NCBI GenBank assembly: GCA_030549775.1
Contig: CM060174.1
Location: 4,071,391-4,135,390 of the forward strand
Source: Tamarix chinensis
Lineage: Eukaryota > Streptophyta > Magnoliopsida > Caryophyllales > Tamaricaceae
Direction of reading: 5' to 3'
Length of the DNA: 64,000 nucleotides
Position 1 is the first letter of the stretch. Each line of letters begins with the position of its first letter. The notes beneath the pieces were generated by a model. It did no database searches, was not told the DNA's origin, and saw only the letters and a list, made by a program, of their open reading frames with translations. This document shows positions 36,601 through 48,940 of the stretch, piece after piece. A program made the position numbers and the translations under genes.

Positions 36601-36651
36601 ACTACCGTTATTAATGTCCCGTTATTATTTCCCGTGTTTGTAGTAGTGAAT

Positions 36652-37480
36652 CTTACATATACATGCATACATACATACATATATATATAAGACTTTCATG
36701 ATATATAAACTAAAATAATGAAATAAACTAATTTAAATGCAAAAATTATTTTATTAAGTTTTAGTAATGATGTGTGAACATAAATATGTAAGTATATTAG
36801 ATAATTTTTTAGCCTCAAGTATGTATATGAGATATATCACGCGAGAGTTGGGATAAATTAATTTGTTTAATTGCCAAACACTTATGGTTGCAAGCAAGCA
36901 ACATTTGGAGTGGCCATAATCAAAGGATGAGGCTTTTTTATTTTAAGTTCAATTTTGTTGGTAATCAAAGGGCAAAACATTGATTGCTTGTTTTCACAGT
37001 GTTTAAGTGTTGATTTGTTCGATTTTGCTCAATTTTATTTCAGTTTTTGTTTCTTTATTTTTATTTTCTCACAAAAAATACACTTTTTATTCCAATCCAA
37101 TTTTACATTTTACCAACGATTTTTTATTATATATTGTTTGTTAGATCTAGCTAAAAATAAAAAAATTCCATGATGCTATAGTGGCATCATCATTGGCTGA
37201 AGGTGGGTTGGTGGTAAACCTAGTAATATTATTGGGGATGATTAAATGTAGGTTGGCAGCGAAACTTCAATGATGACCGTTAGTTGGGTGGTGTATGGTG
37301 TTGTGAGTAAAAGTGTGCATGACACCCCAGTCCTAGCCTACACCAACTATTAGTAGTTACATTACATATATCATTTTTAGAATTGACGATTGGTCTCATA
37401 AATCAACTCAAATCCTTTTCATAGTATTTTAATCAACTCACATGTTGAAAATAACTTGTGTTTTTTATAGGGACATTCAT
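36652..37480. other. Intergenic
   Basis: AT-rich sequence with a short CATA run; a Phe-rich 72-codon frame at 36955 is not credible. Nothing else seen. Confidence 0.5.
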
Positions 37481-37982
37481 TAATCTCAAAGCACTCCAGG
37501 CAATTATCTAGGGTCGATGTATGACTAGGGTGCTAAAAATAGTATTAGAGCAAAACCACAACCATAAGATGAGCTTGGATGAATTAGTCAGCCACCTAAT
37601 GGAACAATTTTAGGGATGGTTTGTAATAAGTTAGTTAATGGTCGAGGTGCAATAAGGATGTTATGTTCTTTGAGTGGGAGTGTTTGTAATACCCCAAGTT
37701 ATGTGGTATATAGTGGAGGTTTAAAATAATTGATATGACTACCAATATCAAAAAGTTACATATTCTTTTCTTCTATAAATTTATTATTAGAGAACTCCAT
37801 AACTAAGCTTGATTATCTTGGAGAAATTCAAGTATGGGTGACTTTGTAAGAAATTTCCCATAAGCAAGTGAATTGATAAAAAATTATCTATAAAGGGGTT
37901 GTGTTGATCTATGAAGAAACTCATCAATATCAAAATCACTATTAGTAATAACTCGAGAATGGTTGGGGGCTAGGATGTTACA
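37480..37982 (+). mobile_element. Decayed Cassandra element, 5'-truncated
   Basis: A shortened 5' LTR end is followed by a mutated primer-binding site (TAGTATTAGAGC near 37541) and an internal part that matches the copy at 29020-29166 (GAGCTTGGATGAATTAGTCAG, TTCTTTGAGTGGGAGTG). The 3' LTR runs 37685-37982 and begins TGTAATACCCC. The 5S boxes are badly eroded (CATAACTAAGCTTGA, AGTATGGGTGAC). Confidence 0.8.
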
Positions 37983-38420
37983 ACCATCTTTTTAGTTAAT
38001 GTTGACCATTTTTTACATGGAACTAGACAAGTAGGTAGTTGGACCACTAAATATCGAATTATAAGGGTGAAATTGAATTTTTAAGAATGGTGTAAAATTC
38101 TCTAGTACATAAGATCTAGCATGCCATGAACAAAACAATTTTCTCTACCAAAGCTCCAAAGGTGGGGGAGATTGTATAAGACATAGTACTTCAAGTTTTC
38201 ATTAGACTAGAAATAACAAGGGGAAAGTATATGAATTTTATGAAAAAGCTAGATAAATGGTTATAGGGATGCATATAACAAATATGTTGATGTACATAAA
38301 TGCCATTTGGAAATTAAGTTAACCCATTTAATTACCTCCTTAAAAAAAGAAAAAGAAAAAAAATATGTTGTAAGCTCCTTCAATTCATCTTCATTAGTTA
38401 TCCAATTACCATGGTAATTC
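37983..38420. other. Intergenic; LINE-like scrap at right end
   Basis: 38345-38420 is nearly repeated at 39010-39085. On the minus strand both read HGNWI.NEDKLKEL-like, similar to the region before the RT domain of plant LINEs. The two copies flank the left end of an LTR fragment. Evidence is thin. Confidence 0.3.
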
Positions 38421-38800
38421 TATAACACCCCCAATTTTTTTCAACTTAAAATTTTCATTTAGAGGAATAATGTAGAAGCTAAAACTAAAAATAGGGGATG
38501 CTGCCACCACATATATCATGAAGTGATGTATGCTCGTTCATCTGACTTATGATAGATCTAAGGATAAACATGAAAATCAAGAATAATGAGAAGCAATACT
38601 CAAAGGAAAAAAAAAATTATATTACAAAATTATAATATAAGGTCACAAGTTGAATCGGACCAGCTATAAGTAAAAAAAAACATCAAGGGATAAAACACTA
38701 AAAGTCCTACTATCTGACTTATCCCAAATCTCCATGAACAACCATAACACATGCATCACCACCATTAAAAAATAATTTGTTTAGTATAATAGTATTGAAT
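38421..38800 (-). mobile_element. LTR 3' end fragment, minus strand
   Basis: Starts TATAACACCCCCAATTTTTT (mutated TGTAACACCCCC). Then come AGAAGCTAAAACTA and, on the minus strand, a small hairpin followed by ATGTGGTGGCAGC, the counterpart of the GTGGYGGTAAC box of the other LTRs. The left limit on the minus strand is not defined. Confidence 0.55.
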
Positions 38801-40041
38801 AAACACACCTAAATTTGAGTAAATGACATGCTCATATAGTCATACAACACATAAAGATGTAAAATCATGCATAGCTAGCAAGTTGGTAGCTACATTATGT
38901 GTACTATATTTAATTATTATATGGTCTTCTAAGATGGTTGGTGGTTTTGCATATGGTGCATGCATTTTCTTGACTTAAATCCTTCACAAAAAAAAAAAAA
39001 AAAAAAAAGAAAAAGAGAGACACCATAAGCTCTTTTAATTTATCTTCATTATTTATCCAATTACCATGGTCATTCTTCAAGCTTGCAATCTTCAACTTGC
39101 TCATCTTATTCGTGGTTGATAAATTAAAAAACTTTGGTATTATGGTCTTCTAAAGTGTTTACATTGTATTACTTTTTGGAAGCATATCACATGCTCTTAT
39201 TAAAGAAATTCATTATACTCTCTAACAATTTCTTCTCCAAGTTAGGCAAGTTTTCAAATGTGTTGCCTATCATAGCTAGCAAAACAAATCTTGCAATAAT
39301 GTTATCAATCTATTCTTCGTCTTCCTTATGTGAATAAAGGTTTCATTATTTCTGATATCCAATTGGCTTGAACAATTAACAAGAGTAAGCAATGTTGGAA
39401 GTTGCCAACATTACTTCAGGAATTCGTTAAAGTATTTTTCAAGCAATCAAGCACCATCAAACTTACATACTCATTTTGTCTCATTGTTGGTGAATTAGTA
39501 TGTAAGGGGAAGAGTATAGGATGATGACCCAAGCATGTTGTAAGGAGATGTTGAACGAGTGCTTAGGAACAGTGGATACACTAAGTATTAATACCAACAA
39601 CCCAATTTGTCTTTAAACTAATAAATCATCCCCTAGCCAGATCATTCCAATCATAACTTGGACCCAAGAATCCTAAATCATTTAAATAACACATGTTGAT
39701 TCCATATTTGAATAGTCTAGCTTTGTTGGATTGTCTACTATAACCCCATTACATTTTGTTAAGGGCATAACATTGTTGAAAGTGCTACAAGATAACTAGG
39801 GAATATCCATAGGTTAGTAAACTCATCAACAATCGACCACATATTCTCCTATAATTTGTCACTAATAATACGATATGGGGTGGCAAAAATACAAGTTAAT
39901 AAAATATTCTAACTATCACAAGTATTCACTCGAGTGTAAATTATCTGAGATGTAGCACCTAGAGAATGAACCAAGAGGATATAATCTTTTTAGAGAACAT
40001 AAATACCACCCTCATAGCCCTGCACTTCCACACATAAATTC
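38801..40041. other. Unassigned repeat-derived sequence
   Basis: Includes a run of 21 A at about 38988-39008. A 64-codon minus frame (38910-39104) has a LINE-like stretch interrupted by poly-Phe from that run. The 67-codon plus frame at 39134 is unrecognised. No intact gene. Confidence 0.4.
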
Positions 40042-40366
40042 TATAATGCCCCAAAATTTTCTAATAATATTTAGGTGATTAGTCTCTTAATTTATTCCTT
40101 AAACTCTTGTCATTGTTTGATAATTTTTCCTTAACCCAGAAATCAACCTTTTTCTTATACCAAAATACCTTTCCAAACCTTCATTTTTCAACTCAATCAA
40201 TTGGGGCATTGCCTTTTAATCAACCAACTTATAGCCAACCATACATGTTTGTCTAGCGCTTTTGATAATCGACCTATGGCCTTCCCCAATTGACTAGGGC
40301 TAAGCATTTCTAATTGTTCATGCTTATTTCAATTTCTTTTTGACTCTAAATCAATTCCTAAGCCCA

Positions 40367-40404
<38 letters not shown>

Positions 40405-42982
40405 GATTTCTAGATCAATTCCACACATTTCTTTATTTTTTAATAATTTTTTGAAATTATTTCAATATTTTCCCTATTTCTATCTATTTATTATATTTTC
40501 TACCATACCTTAATTATTTTAATTGATATTTAAAATTTCTTGACTTTATTTGGGAAAAAATATATATTCTCATATTTAACCTTTTCCTCTATCATTCAAT
40601 AACAATATTAGTCATCATGTCAACACCTTACACATTTTAACCAGTCCTACACCTACTCTTAGATCACTATATGTTTCCTCCCATACTCTACATTTTCCAT
40701 GTCTTGTAAGAAACCTCAAAATCTGATATACATCCTCTCTCTTTCCTCTTGGGAGTTTTAGGCAATGCAGTGTCTTCATTCCATACTTAGCACATTTCCT
40801 ACTTTCCCCTTTTTGCTCAATCCCCTTTCTTCTTGTTCTCTTGCTTGCTTTTAGGTTGCTCTTACCCTTTGAGCTAGCCATTCCTTCCCTTGAGACTTAT
40901 TATTTTATTTTCCTTCTCTTTTTTACTTCTAAAATCTTATATTTAATTTTTTTGGTCCTTATTCTGAGTAAAAGAGGGTTAGAGTTGTAGATTGGTGAAG
41001 TTCCCTCAAGAATGTCCAAGCCCTTTTTTGTATTTTTTTTTTATCAAAGGTGATCTTTACGTGGTTGAAAAAGGTAATAAGTAGTACTTTTTATAAGACT
41101 ACAATTTAACTTTGGTGCAGATACAAAACTATAGATAAGGATTTTTTTAGTGATATGTGGTTTTTTATATAGATTCCATATTAGCATATTTTTGTGCAAA
41201 AATAATATGTCCTAGGTGTTTAAGCTTGTATTCATATATTGTATGGTAAGATCATGCTTTTGTGAGGGTTTTTTTTTTATGATTTTATGTGAAATATGCC
41301 ATGCTAGGCCTTTTTCTTAAGTTTTAAGCATGATGATGTATTATATTATTTTTAATAAGCAAGATGTCAAGTATATTAAAATGTGATTAAGTATTTGTGT
41401 TGAGGAATAAGTAGAGGTTGGATTTTTGGGTGTTTTGAGCCTAAGGTGATTCAACCCTAGGCCCCTTTATGGTATTTTGGGCCGACTTAATTAATTCTAA
41501 TTACATATTTTGATGTTTAATTATTTATGGGAGATTATGTGTGATTTTTTTTAAAGTTTGGTGAAAGTTGAAATTTAGGTAAAATTTTAGTGTATAATAT
41601 GATAATTTTTGGTAATGTATGGATTAAGATTGGAATTTCACAAGATTTGAGGTGTTTAGGTGGGATAGGGGTGATATGGGTATTTTGGATAAAATTCATA
41701 AATTTGAGGGTTTGTTCATTTCATTTGTGTAAAAATATGATATGTGATGTCTACATTTTTTATTTGGTTATTTAGGAGAATCATAAGTGATAATTTATGT
41801 GAAATTGCTTAAAATGGGCTTAGAAACTCTAAGGGTGTGATTAGTATTTTATGTGAAAATGTTAGAGTTAAATCCTTATATTTTATTATCATACTTGAAA
41901 TGATATGTTGGATTGTTGTATTAATTTTTGTGAGTTGGTGTATCTTATAGGTGAAGTTATGAATTAATTGTGAATCAAGGTTCTATAGGGACATTATGGT
42001 TCTTCACTTATATAATGTCTTCTATTATACTTTCTCTCTTTCCTAATTCACTATCATTCCTTTATGTAAATATGGAATGTTTTGTTTGATTAACCACAAT
42101 GTGATTCCAATTGTCTTAAATAATAATTTTTTTGGAATTAATTTAGTAACAATCAATATTTCATGTAACGAGTGTTGACATCCGTTGTTATAAGTGACAA
42201 TGTCAATAAGTGGAAGTGATATTAATGAAAGTAAATCAAGTGGTTTTGGTCCACCGACATATGGGGGCTACATATACTTAAGGATTAATAGTTCACTAGT
42301 GGATACTAAGTGCATTTCATCCTAGTTTAAATTTTATCTCCCATCTATATAGGGGGAAGGGAAGTGGAAAATGAAAGTGAAAGAGAAAGTGATTTAACTC
42401 TTATCTCCTATCTATGAGGAAAAGAGGAGTGATAGTAATACAAATTAAGTTTCTATTAGTAAGTGACTAATAAAATGGAATAGTATGTTCACCTAATTAT
42501 GAAATATAAAATTATTTCCTTTTTATGTCATCTTGGATCATGAGTAGTATATGCATCTTATTCAATATGTAAGTATTAACATAATTTTTTTTATGGACAC
42601 TTGCTTATTCCCATGATCAGATGTCATCTTGTTTTGTAGGTAATTAATGTTTTCATGCTTTGATGTGATGCTTATGTTTTATTTATGGGTTGGTATTAGC
42701 ATATACCTATTTATATATATCTCTATTTAGACCTTTACTCATCTCATTTCTATTGTATTTATTCTCTTATCTATCTTGTAATCTTATATCATTATAGGAT
42801 CAAGTGTTTCCCATTTGATCCTAAATACGAATTACTTTTTATCCTTGTACCTAGAATAGATTAGGTATAAGGAATATATTTTCTTTTTTGAATGTTGTGT
42901 AATACTGTGTGTTTTTATATTTCACTTTTGCAAAACCCATTTTAAAGAAAAAATCTTAGCTCATAAAAATATGGGTGTTACA
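40042..42982 (+). mobile_element. 5' LTR of an internally deleted chromovirus (Ty3/gypsy)
   Basis: Starts TATAATGCCCCAAAATTTT and ends ATGGGTGTTACA; 2.94 kb. It aligns in order along its length with the LTR at 49121-56636: shared landmarks include CAACACCTTACACAT, CCATGTC(T/A)TG(T/C)AAGAAACC, TTGGGTGTTTTGAGCC-type sequence and AGTGGAAGTGATATTAATGA. A primer-binding-like AAGGTATCAAAT follows the end at once. An 88-codon minus frame at 40615-40881 is an LTR by-product. Confidence 0.75.
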
Positions 42983-43227
42983 AAAGGTATCAAATATTTT
43001 TGGTTGATTAAAATCATGTTTTGATTCGAGACTCAATTTTCTCAATCCTAAATATTTTAATATTCTCCAATCTATTTCAAAATCTAGATTATCTGTAAGT
43101 AAGGATTAATCATATCATGGTTTCAGTGATGTAGCTTATGCTGATTCAAATGTACATACCTATTACATCAAGGACTTTGGTGAGTGGGTACATGTAACAC
43201 CCCAAAATTTTGCAACCTTAGGACTTA

Positions 43228-43458
43228 TTTGGTACGGGGGTAATAGGGGTGGAAAATTTTCTCCTCTATTTTACATCTTTTATAGTAAGCATTTAATAAT
43301 AATACATATATTTTAATGAAATACCCATTTTAGATTAAATTAAGATCTAAAATGGGTATCTATTAGAATAAAAAATATTTCATTTTAAATAAATTATATA
43401 AGATATATAAAATATGGGGGTATTTTTTCCACCCCTATTACCCTCATACCAAACGAGC
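43228..43458. mobile_element. MITE with long inverted repeats
   Basis: TTTGGTACGGGGGTAATAGG at the left faces CCTATTACCCTCATACCAAA at the right, with GGGGTGGAAAA continuing the arms. An inner palindrome (AAATACCCATTTTAGA / TCTAAAATGGGTAT) is also present. ACTTA flanks both sides (43223-43227, 43459-43463), a possible 5-bp duplication. It lies within the first 300 bp of the LTR at 43193. Confidence 0.75.
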
Positions 43459-46445
43459 ACTTAATATTAAGTATTTAACCTCTTATCTGAAACCTAAATC
43501 TTAAATATTAGCTTAATTATTTTTATTAACACTTAATTTGCAAACCTATATAAATTCGTAAATAAATTTATCCTAATTATTTTATCTTTTTTCTTTTTTA
43601 TTTAAATCCACTCTAAAATGATAAATTTTGCCTGGTGTATTTTTCTAATCAGATATCCTAAATCTAGATCAATTATTTTATCCAAATGATAAGTCTAACC
43701 TAAATCTAACTCTAACCCTAAATATATTTTCTTTTTCCTTTTCCTTTTTTCCCTTTTTTACTTATTCCTTCTTTTCCCTTTTTCCTTTCCCTTTTCCTTT
43801 TCTCTTCCCCAACCTATGCCCCAGCCTACATCTTCCTCTTTTTTTCCCTAGTCTGCACCTCAATCTAGTCTAACCCATCCCATTTCCTTTTTCTTTCTTT
43901 TTTCTCCTTCTCCCTTGACCAAACCACTACACTAGACACCCCTCTACACACACCAAATGCACCCCAAACAATCCCTTTTCAACACCCAGCACGACAACCC
44001 TACTTTCCTCTTTAGGCCAAACTAACCTCACCTGCACACTCCCTCGCATGCCCCTTCCCTTTCATTATTGGCTCCTGCACCTTTAACTCCTACATTGATC
44101 CCCTACAACCACTAACCTTGCACACCTCTACCCCTAACCACCCACATGTATACACACCTTCCCTCTCTTCATTTTTTCAAATTTAGATCCTACTCCAACT
44201 CTTACTCCATTTCCCATTTGTTTTCCCAACAAAACCAACTCCAAACCCTTCTTTTTTTTCTTCTTCTTCTTTGTCTTCTTCCTCCTCCTTCTCCTCTACC
44301 ATTTTTGATCAGGTTCTTTCCTCTTCTACTTTGTCACATGCTCGTGCACCCATGCACAACCCAACTTGTGTGTCCCTTTTCTTCTTACTAGAAGCCCACA
44401 CATAAACTCTTTCCCTTTGCCCTTCCTTTGTGTCAAGCTGGCTCACCTCCATGCCAACCACAACCCATACCCCTACATTTGCACCGTCAACAAACATCAC
44501 ACCACCACATTCCCTGTCTGTGCCCTTCTCTACCTAACTTTGCCTTATACCAACAGTTAACCACAACCATTGGCCTCTCCCTCTACTATAGCATCCATCA
44601 TTGTGGCCTTTACCACTACAACACCACTACTCCCCACTTCATTACAATGCTAACCACCACTATTACCCTTCCATCCCCATTGTATCCTTCTCTCTTCCTA
44701 GCACTAACCATCATCAAGCACCACCACCTTTGACCATCAACCCAACACCACCTCCATATCCCCTACTCATCACCCCAAAACAACCAAATCTTAGCCCAAC
44801 CACCCACCAAATTTCCCCAGCCGCGTTACTACCTCCAGCCACCACCGTGCACCCTTAGCCATCATCTCCACCCAAGAACCACTAAAACCCTTTATACACT
44901 TACCCAACTCATACTGGATAGGCAACATGAGATTTTTATTTAATTTTTATTCCCTTTTCACCTGAGGGGAATTTTTATAATTCTTTATTTAATAAATATT
45001 TTAATAAAAATCATTATTTTATTAGTTAAATGTTAATATGGTTAATGTGGTATTATTTTGAGGTACAAAAGTTTGATTAGCAGAGACTAATAATTTTAGT
45101 AGGTTACTCCTAAATTGTGCTTTGTTGGAAATCAAGTAATCTCTATACTCTACTAAAATGTTAGATATCACATGATAACACATTAGTATTTTGATGTATA
45201 AATTTTATTAACCATATTTGTTATGTTGGAATTATTTGTCTAATGATACTAGTACGTAATTTGGTAAAATACAGCATGTTAACTTGTGTAAATTATTTTA
45301 TGTATAAAATTATGCTAAAATGGTTTCAATGCTAAAAATAAATTATATATGCATGCACGTCCAATATGATAGATTGAGTATGTCTAGGCATATTTTTAGC
45401 CTAAATATTATTATTATATGCCCTAAGGGCAATTTGGTCATTTAAGTATATCATAATATTTATTCTTGTAAGAATACCTAGTATGTATTCATTATTTTGA
45501 AGTATGGAGGTATGTGATTTGATGTTTTAGAAATACATGCTTTAACATTATTATTATTTTTATATGCCCTAAGGGTATTTTGGTCATTTTAAGTATACCA
45601 TGATATTTATCCCAATAAGCATGCCTAATATTTATTATTTATTTTTGGGCATGAGAATATGTGATTTTGGATAAATTAGATAAGATTTTTAGGATTTTAC
45701 GTGCTAAATTATGTACAATGATAAAATGGTTATTTGACATACCTAGTAATTTATTGGTATGTTAATAATTTAATTATTTTTTATTCTTTTCATGAAAAAT
45801 ACATAAAAAATGGAATTAGTATTCATAAGGGATGATAATGTGGTAATTATGGCCTTAGGGGAATTTTGCTTATTTTCGGCCTGATGTATCTAAATGTGAA
45901 TAATTAAGCCTAGAATGACCTTAGTAGATTTTAAATGTTGACCTTTGTATACTATCATATTCACCTTGTTTATGGTTATCCTAAATAATTGAAAATGAGT
46001 AGAAATGGTAGAGTATGGAGATGAAAATTCTTGGTGTATTATGTAATATACCTATGATCACCATAATGAAATACTAATACTTAAAGTGAAAGAGCTCGAT
46101 ATCAGAAATTTGGGGTCACTACCTTAAAGACATGATTTAGCCCATTGTTGATAATGGATTTTTGCTAGTGTGCCTTAGTACCCCATTTAGGCCCTATATC
46201 TTACTCAATTTAGTTCTATAGACTTATAAAGGATATTAATACTTATAGATTATGTGTGCTTATTGATAGGGTACTATGTCGCCTCCATGTGCCATTATGA
46301 CCATAGTACCTTAGTGTCCTTGAGTTAATAGTCAGTAGGATATTGTGTTGTCTTGGTGCACCGGTATGATCAAAGTACCTTGGTGTATCTAGGTTTGATA
46401 TGATCTCTCCTTGAGTAAATATAAATGAAAATTATTATTATTGGA

Positions 46446-46725
46446 TTGGTTGGTAGTAGCCTTCGTGCTTGCCAGTGGTTTTGTAGCAACCTTCATGCCT
46501 ACTTGTAGTTTGATAGTAGCCTTCATTCCTACTTGTGGCTTGGTAGTAGCCTTCATGCCTACCTATGGTTTGGTAGTATCCTTTGTCCCTACCTATGGTT
46601 AAGTAACACCCTTTGTGCCTACCTATGGGTCGATGGTAGTCTTTGTGCCTACCTATGGCTTGATAGTAGCCTTTGTGTCCACCAATGGTTCGTTAGTAGC
46701 TTTTGTGCCTACTTATATTTGGTAT
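46446..46725 (+). repeat. Minisatellite in the 4.36-kb LTR, about nine 30-bp units
   Basis: Unit consensus near TTGGTAGTAGCCTTTGTGCC followed by TACCTATGG. Units differ from each other at several bases. The open frame across it is a repeat translation. Confidence 0.88.
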
Positions 46726-48799
46726 TATGTATTTGAGCCCTACTTAAGATGTTATTGATTTATTTAGTATTGCGCCTCTAAGCCTTACCTGTGGTGCTAT
46801 GGATAATATTAGTTTTGATATTGAGATACGAGATATATTTCATAGCTTATAGTTTTTATATTGAGTCTAATCCTAATGATTACTTTAGAAAGAATCTCTT
46901 GGATGCTTGGTTGGTAAGTTTTCATTTTATTCTAAATGAACAAGTATGGGGAGTGTGTGGCTTTGATGATTATTGTTTTATTGATATAATTATTTTATTT
47001 TGATCATCGCATGAATATTTCATCATGTTATCCATGTCTTGTTGTAATTTCTTTTATGTGTTCTATGTAGGCTTTTCACATTTGTTTTATATAATAGGTT
47101 ACTCAATATTGTTATATTGAAGCGTTCTTTTAAATGGGCTCCTGTATATTTAATGGACAGTGGTCTTTACATGTTAGCTTCTAAGATCAGTTAGAGGAAA
47201 GCATTTTAGGTTAAGAGTTAGGGCTATCCGGTGTTGTTCTCGGTATGTTTTGATTAGGTAGTCCTTGAACTCTTATGTATTTTCCTTTTACTAAAATTTG
47301 TAACCATTGATCCTTGTTTTGTTTGAAATGATATTACACTACTTTGATTCTCTCTACCCTGATTCTTATAACTATGTTATTAATTTATGTAGAGTGAAGT
47401 TTTTAGCCTTATTACTTTGTATGAGAATGGTAGAAGGAACCAGACTTATACCAAGTGTGGTAGTCACACCCTGCATTTTACTATTTCAGCTTTCATAATT
47501 AATTATTTAAACAAAAATTTTGAGTTCTAAAATTTGGGGATGTTACAATAGACCTACCAACATAGTCTCTGCTAAGAATTTAGAATCCCTTTACACTTCT
47601 AGGAGAAACTATAGGAGTCTATAGGCACAAAGATGAGGATGAATATCATTTTTTTCCTATCTATGAATGAGCATGCCTATCAAAGACCACAATTGTTTAT
47701 TATTACAAGAGTCTTCATGCACTTCATAAAGTGTTGATGATATGTTTATAGGAATTATATAGGTCTTTTGAAGTCACTTTCATGTGGATATTATTCTACC
47801 TTTTATAGATTAGAAGATAATAAACATTGGAATGCTCAATTTTGTTAGACCCCCTCAAGATGCATGTGTGATATCGAAAATTTTACCATAAGGCCTAAGA
47901 GTTTAAGTAGAAGTCATGGAGTGCAGCCATGCATGATGTTATCTTAAAGAGTTGAAGGTAGACCTATGGGCATCCTTTAGATTATTATACATCAGGCAAT
48001 TGATGATCAATTATTCCCTTCCTCCTTTCTTTTATGTTACTTGTTAGCTCTTTGCTTACCTTTATTTACAAGCCTTAGATTATATGCACTTTAAAACTTC
48101 TATTTCTTGCTAGAGGCTATGGTTGTACTCAATTTTTTCCTATTTACTTGGCCCTTATCTCTATTGACTTTTTTCCCTATGACTCTTATCTCGGTTACAT
48201 CTCTTCTTTATGGTCCTTCCCTAGATTTTAACCTTATCAGGAGCCCTTTTAAGGGGGTATTCCCTTGATTACTTAGCCTTAACAATTTTATGTGTTACCT
48301 ATTTATTCAATTCAATTATCACCTTCATTACTCTCTTTCTAAATTTTTCTTCCTCTTACTTTACCCCTGTAACCCTTTCCATCATTACTTTTCTTCTACT
48401 TTACCTTTACTTTCAATCTTACCCTTGTTTCATTAATTATTTCTCAGATTTTTGAAACATTTTAGCCTCATCCACCACTAACTTTTAGCATCGTGGATGC
48501 CTTTCCTTTGATTCCTTACCTTACTGGTTCCTCTTTTTCTTAAAACTCTTATGTTTGTTGACTAGCCTTTCTCGAGCCCTTATTTCGTCAAATCCACATG
48601 CTTTGATCCTTGCTTACCACAGATTCTTCTTTTCTTTGACCTTTTAAATCTTAACTATTTATTCCATCCATATCATTTTTGTTGATCCCAACTTCTTTGA
48701 CTTGTTTTCCTGTGAGGAAATACATTATAAATCCATTTCCCTTTGAATAGATCGACGAGATTGTGCTTAACTATTAGTCATCATACAAGGAGGTATATT

Positions 48800-48940
48800 T
48801 CCAAACTCTTGATGCAAAGTCCTGACATACCCTCATAAATTAAGTTCCACTTGTGAAGGTCCTCTAGAGTTACCATGGAGTAGGGGAGGTGAACTAGGAA
48901 TTAGATACGGCCATGCATAACTTACATCCTAAGCTTTTAG
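48800..48940 (+). pseudogene. Chromodomain remnant (Tekay/Del-type chromovirus integrase C-terminus)
   Basis: Translation reads QTLDAKS then, with stops where Trp codons are expected, LVKVL*SYHGVGEVN*ELD..M..LHPKL. This follows the chromodomain pattern PL(V)KVLW..HG.EEATWE...M...YP.LF of Tekay/Del-type elements; both Trp codons have become TAG. It supports the chromovirus assignment of the flanking LTRs. Confidence 0.7.

Larger units (their letters stand above)
34353..36648. mobile_element. Non-autonomous CACTA element with AACGGTT palindrome arrays
   Basis: It begins CACTACCACGGAAAA and ends GTGTTTGTAGTAGTG, inverted repeats of each other with a short gap. Both flanks show the 3-bp duplication AAT (34350-34352, 36649-36651). 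Both termini are arrays of palindromes of the form TTTTAATAACGGTT-spacer-AACCGTTATTAAAA, about every 36 bp: about nine at the left end (34374-34760) and five or six at the right (36335-36600). No transposase is encoded. The interior (34780-36330) shows exon-like pieces on the minus strand. Its repeat motif and termini differ from the element at 240, so it belongs to another CACTA family. Confidence 0.9.
43193..47547 (+). mobile_element. 4.36-kb LTR (solo or orphan), chromovirus lineage
   Basis: Starts TGTAACACCCCAAAATTTTG and ends TTTGGGGATGTTACA. Order of parts: AT-rich 5' region with a MITE, C/T-rich stretch (43720-44330), Pro/His/Thr-coding low-complexity region, AT-rich middle, minisatellite (46446-46725), TTTTAGCCTT box and hairpin at 47414-47456. 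No matching 5-bp duplication (GTACA left, ATAGA right). Open frames at 44146-44858 are translations of the CT- and CA-rich sequence and not genes. Confidence 0.7.

Noticed and set aside
34353..36648. A CRISPR-like array of palindromic repeats
   Set aside because: Regular palindromes with short variable loops, but CACTA termini and an AAT duplication show a plant DNA transposon; there are no unique 30-bp spacers.
38910..39104. LINE reverse-transcriptase gene on the minus strand
   Set aside because: Only about 25 residues look LINE-like before a poly-Phe run from a homopolymer; kept as a low-confidence note only.
44146..44858. Pro/His/Leu-rich frames in three phases
   Set aside because: Generated by CT- and CA-rich LTR sequence; the similar region in other LTRs has no open frame.
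46533..46736. 67-codon frame rich in Trp, Leu and Ser
   Set aside because: Translation of the 30-bp minisatellite.
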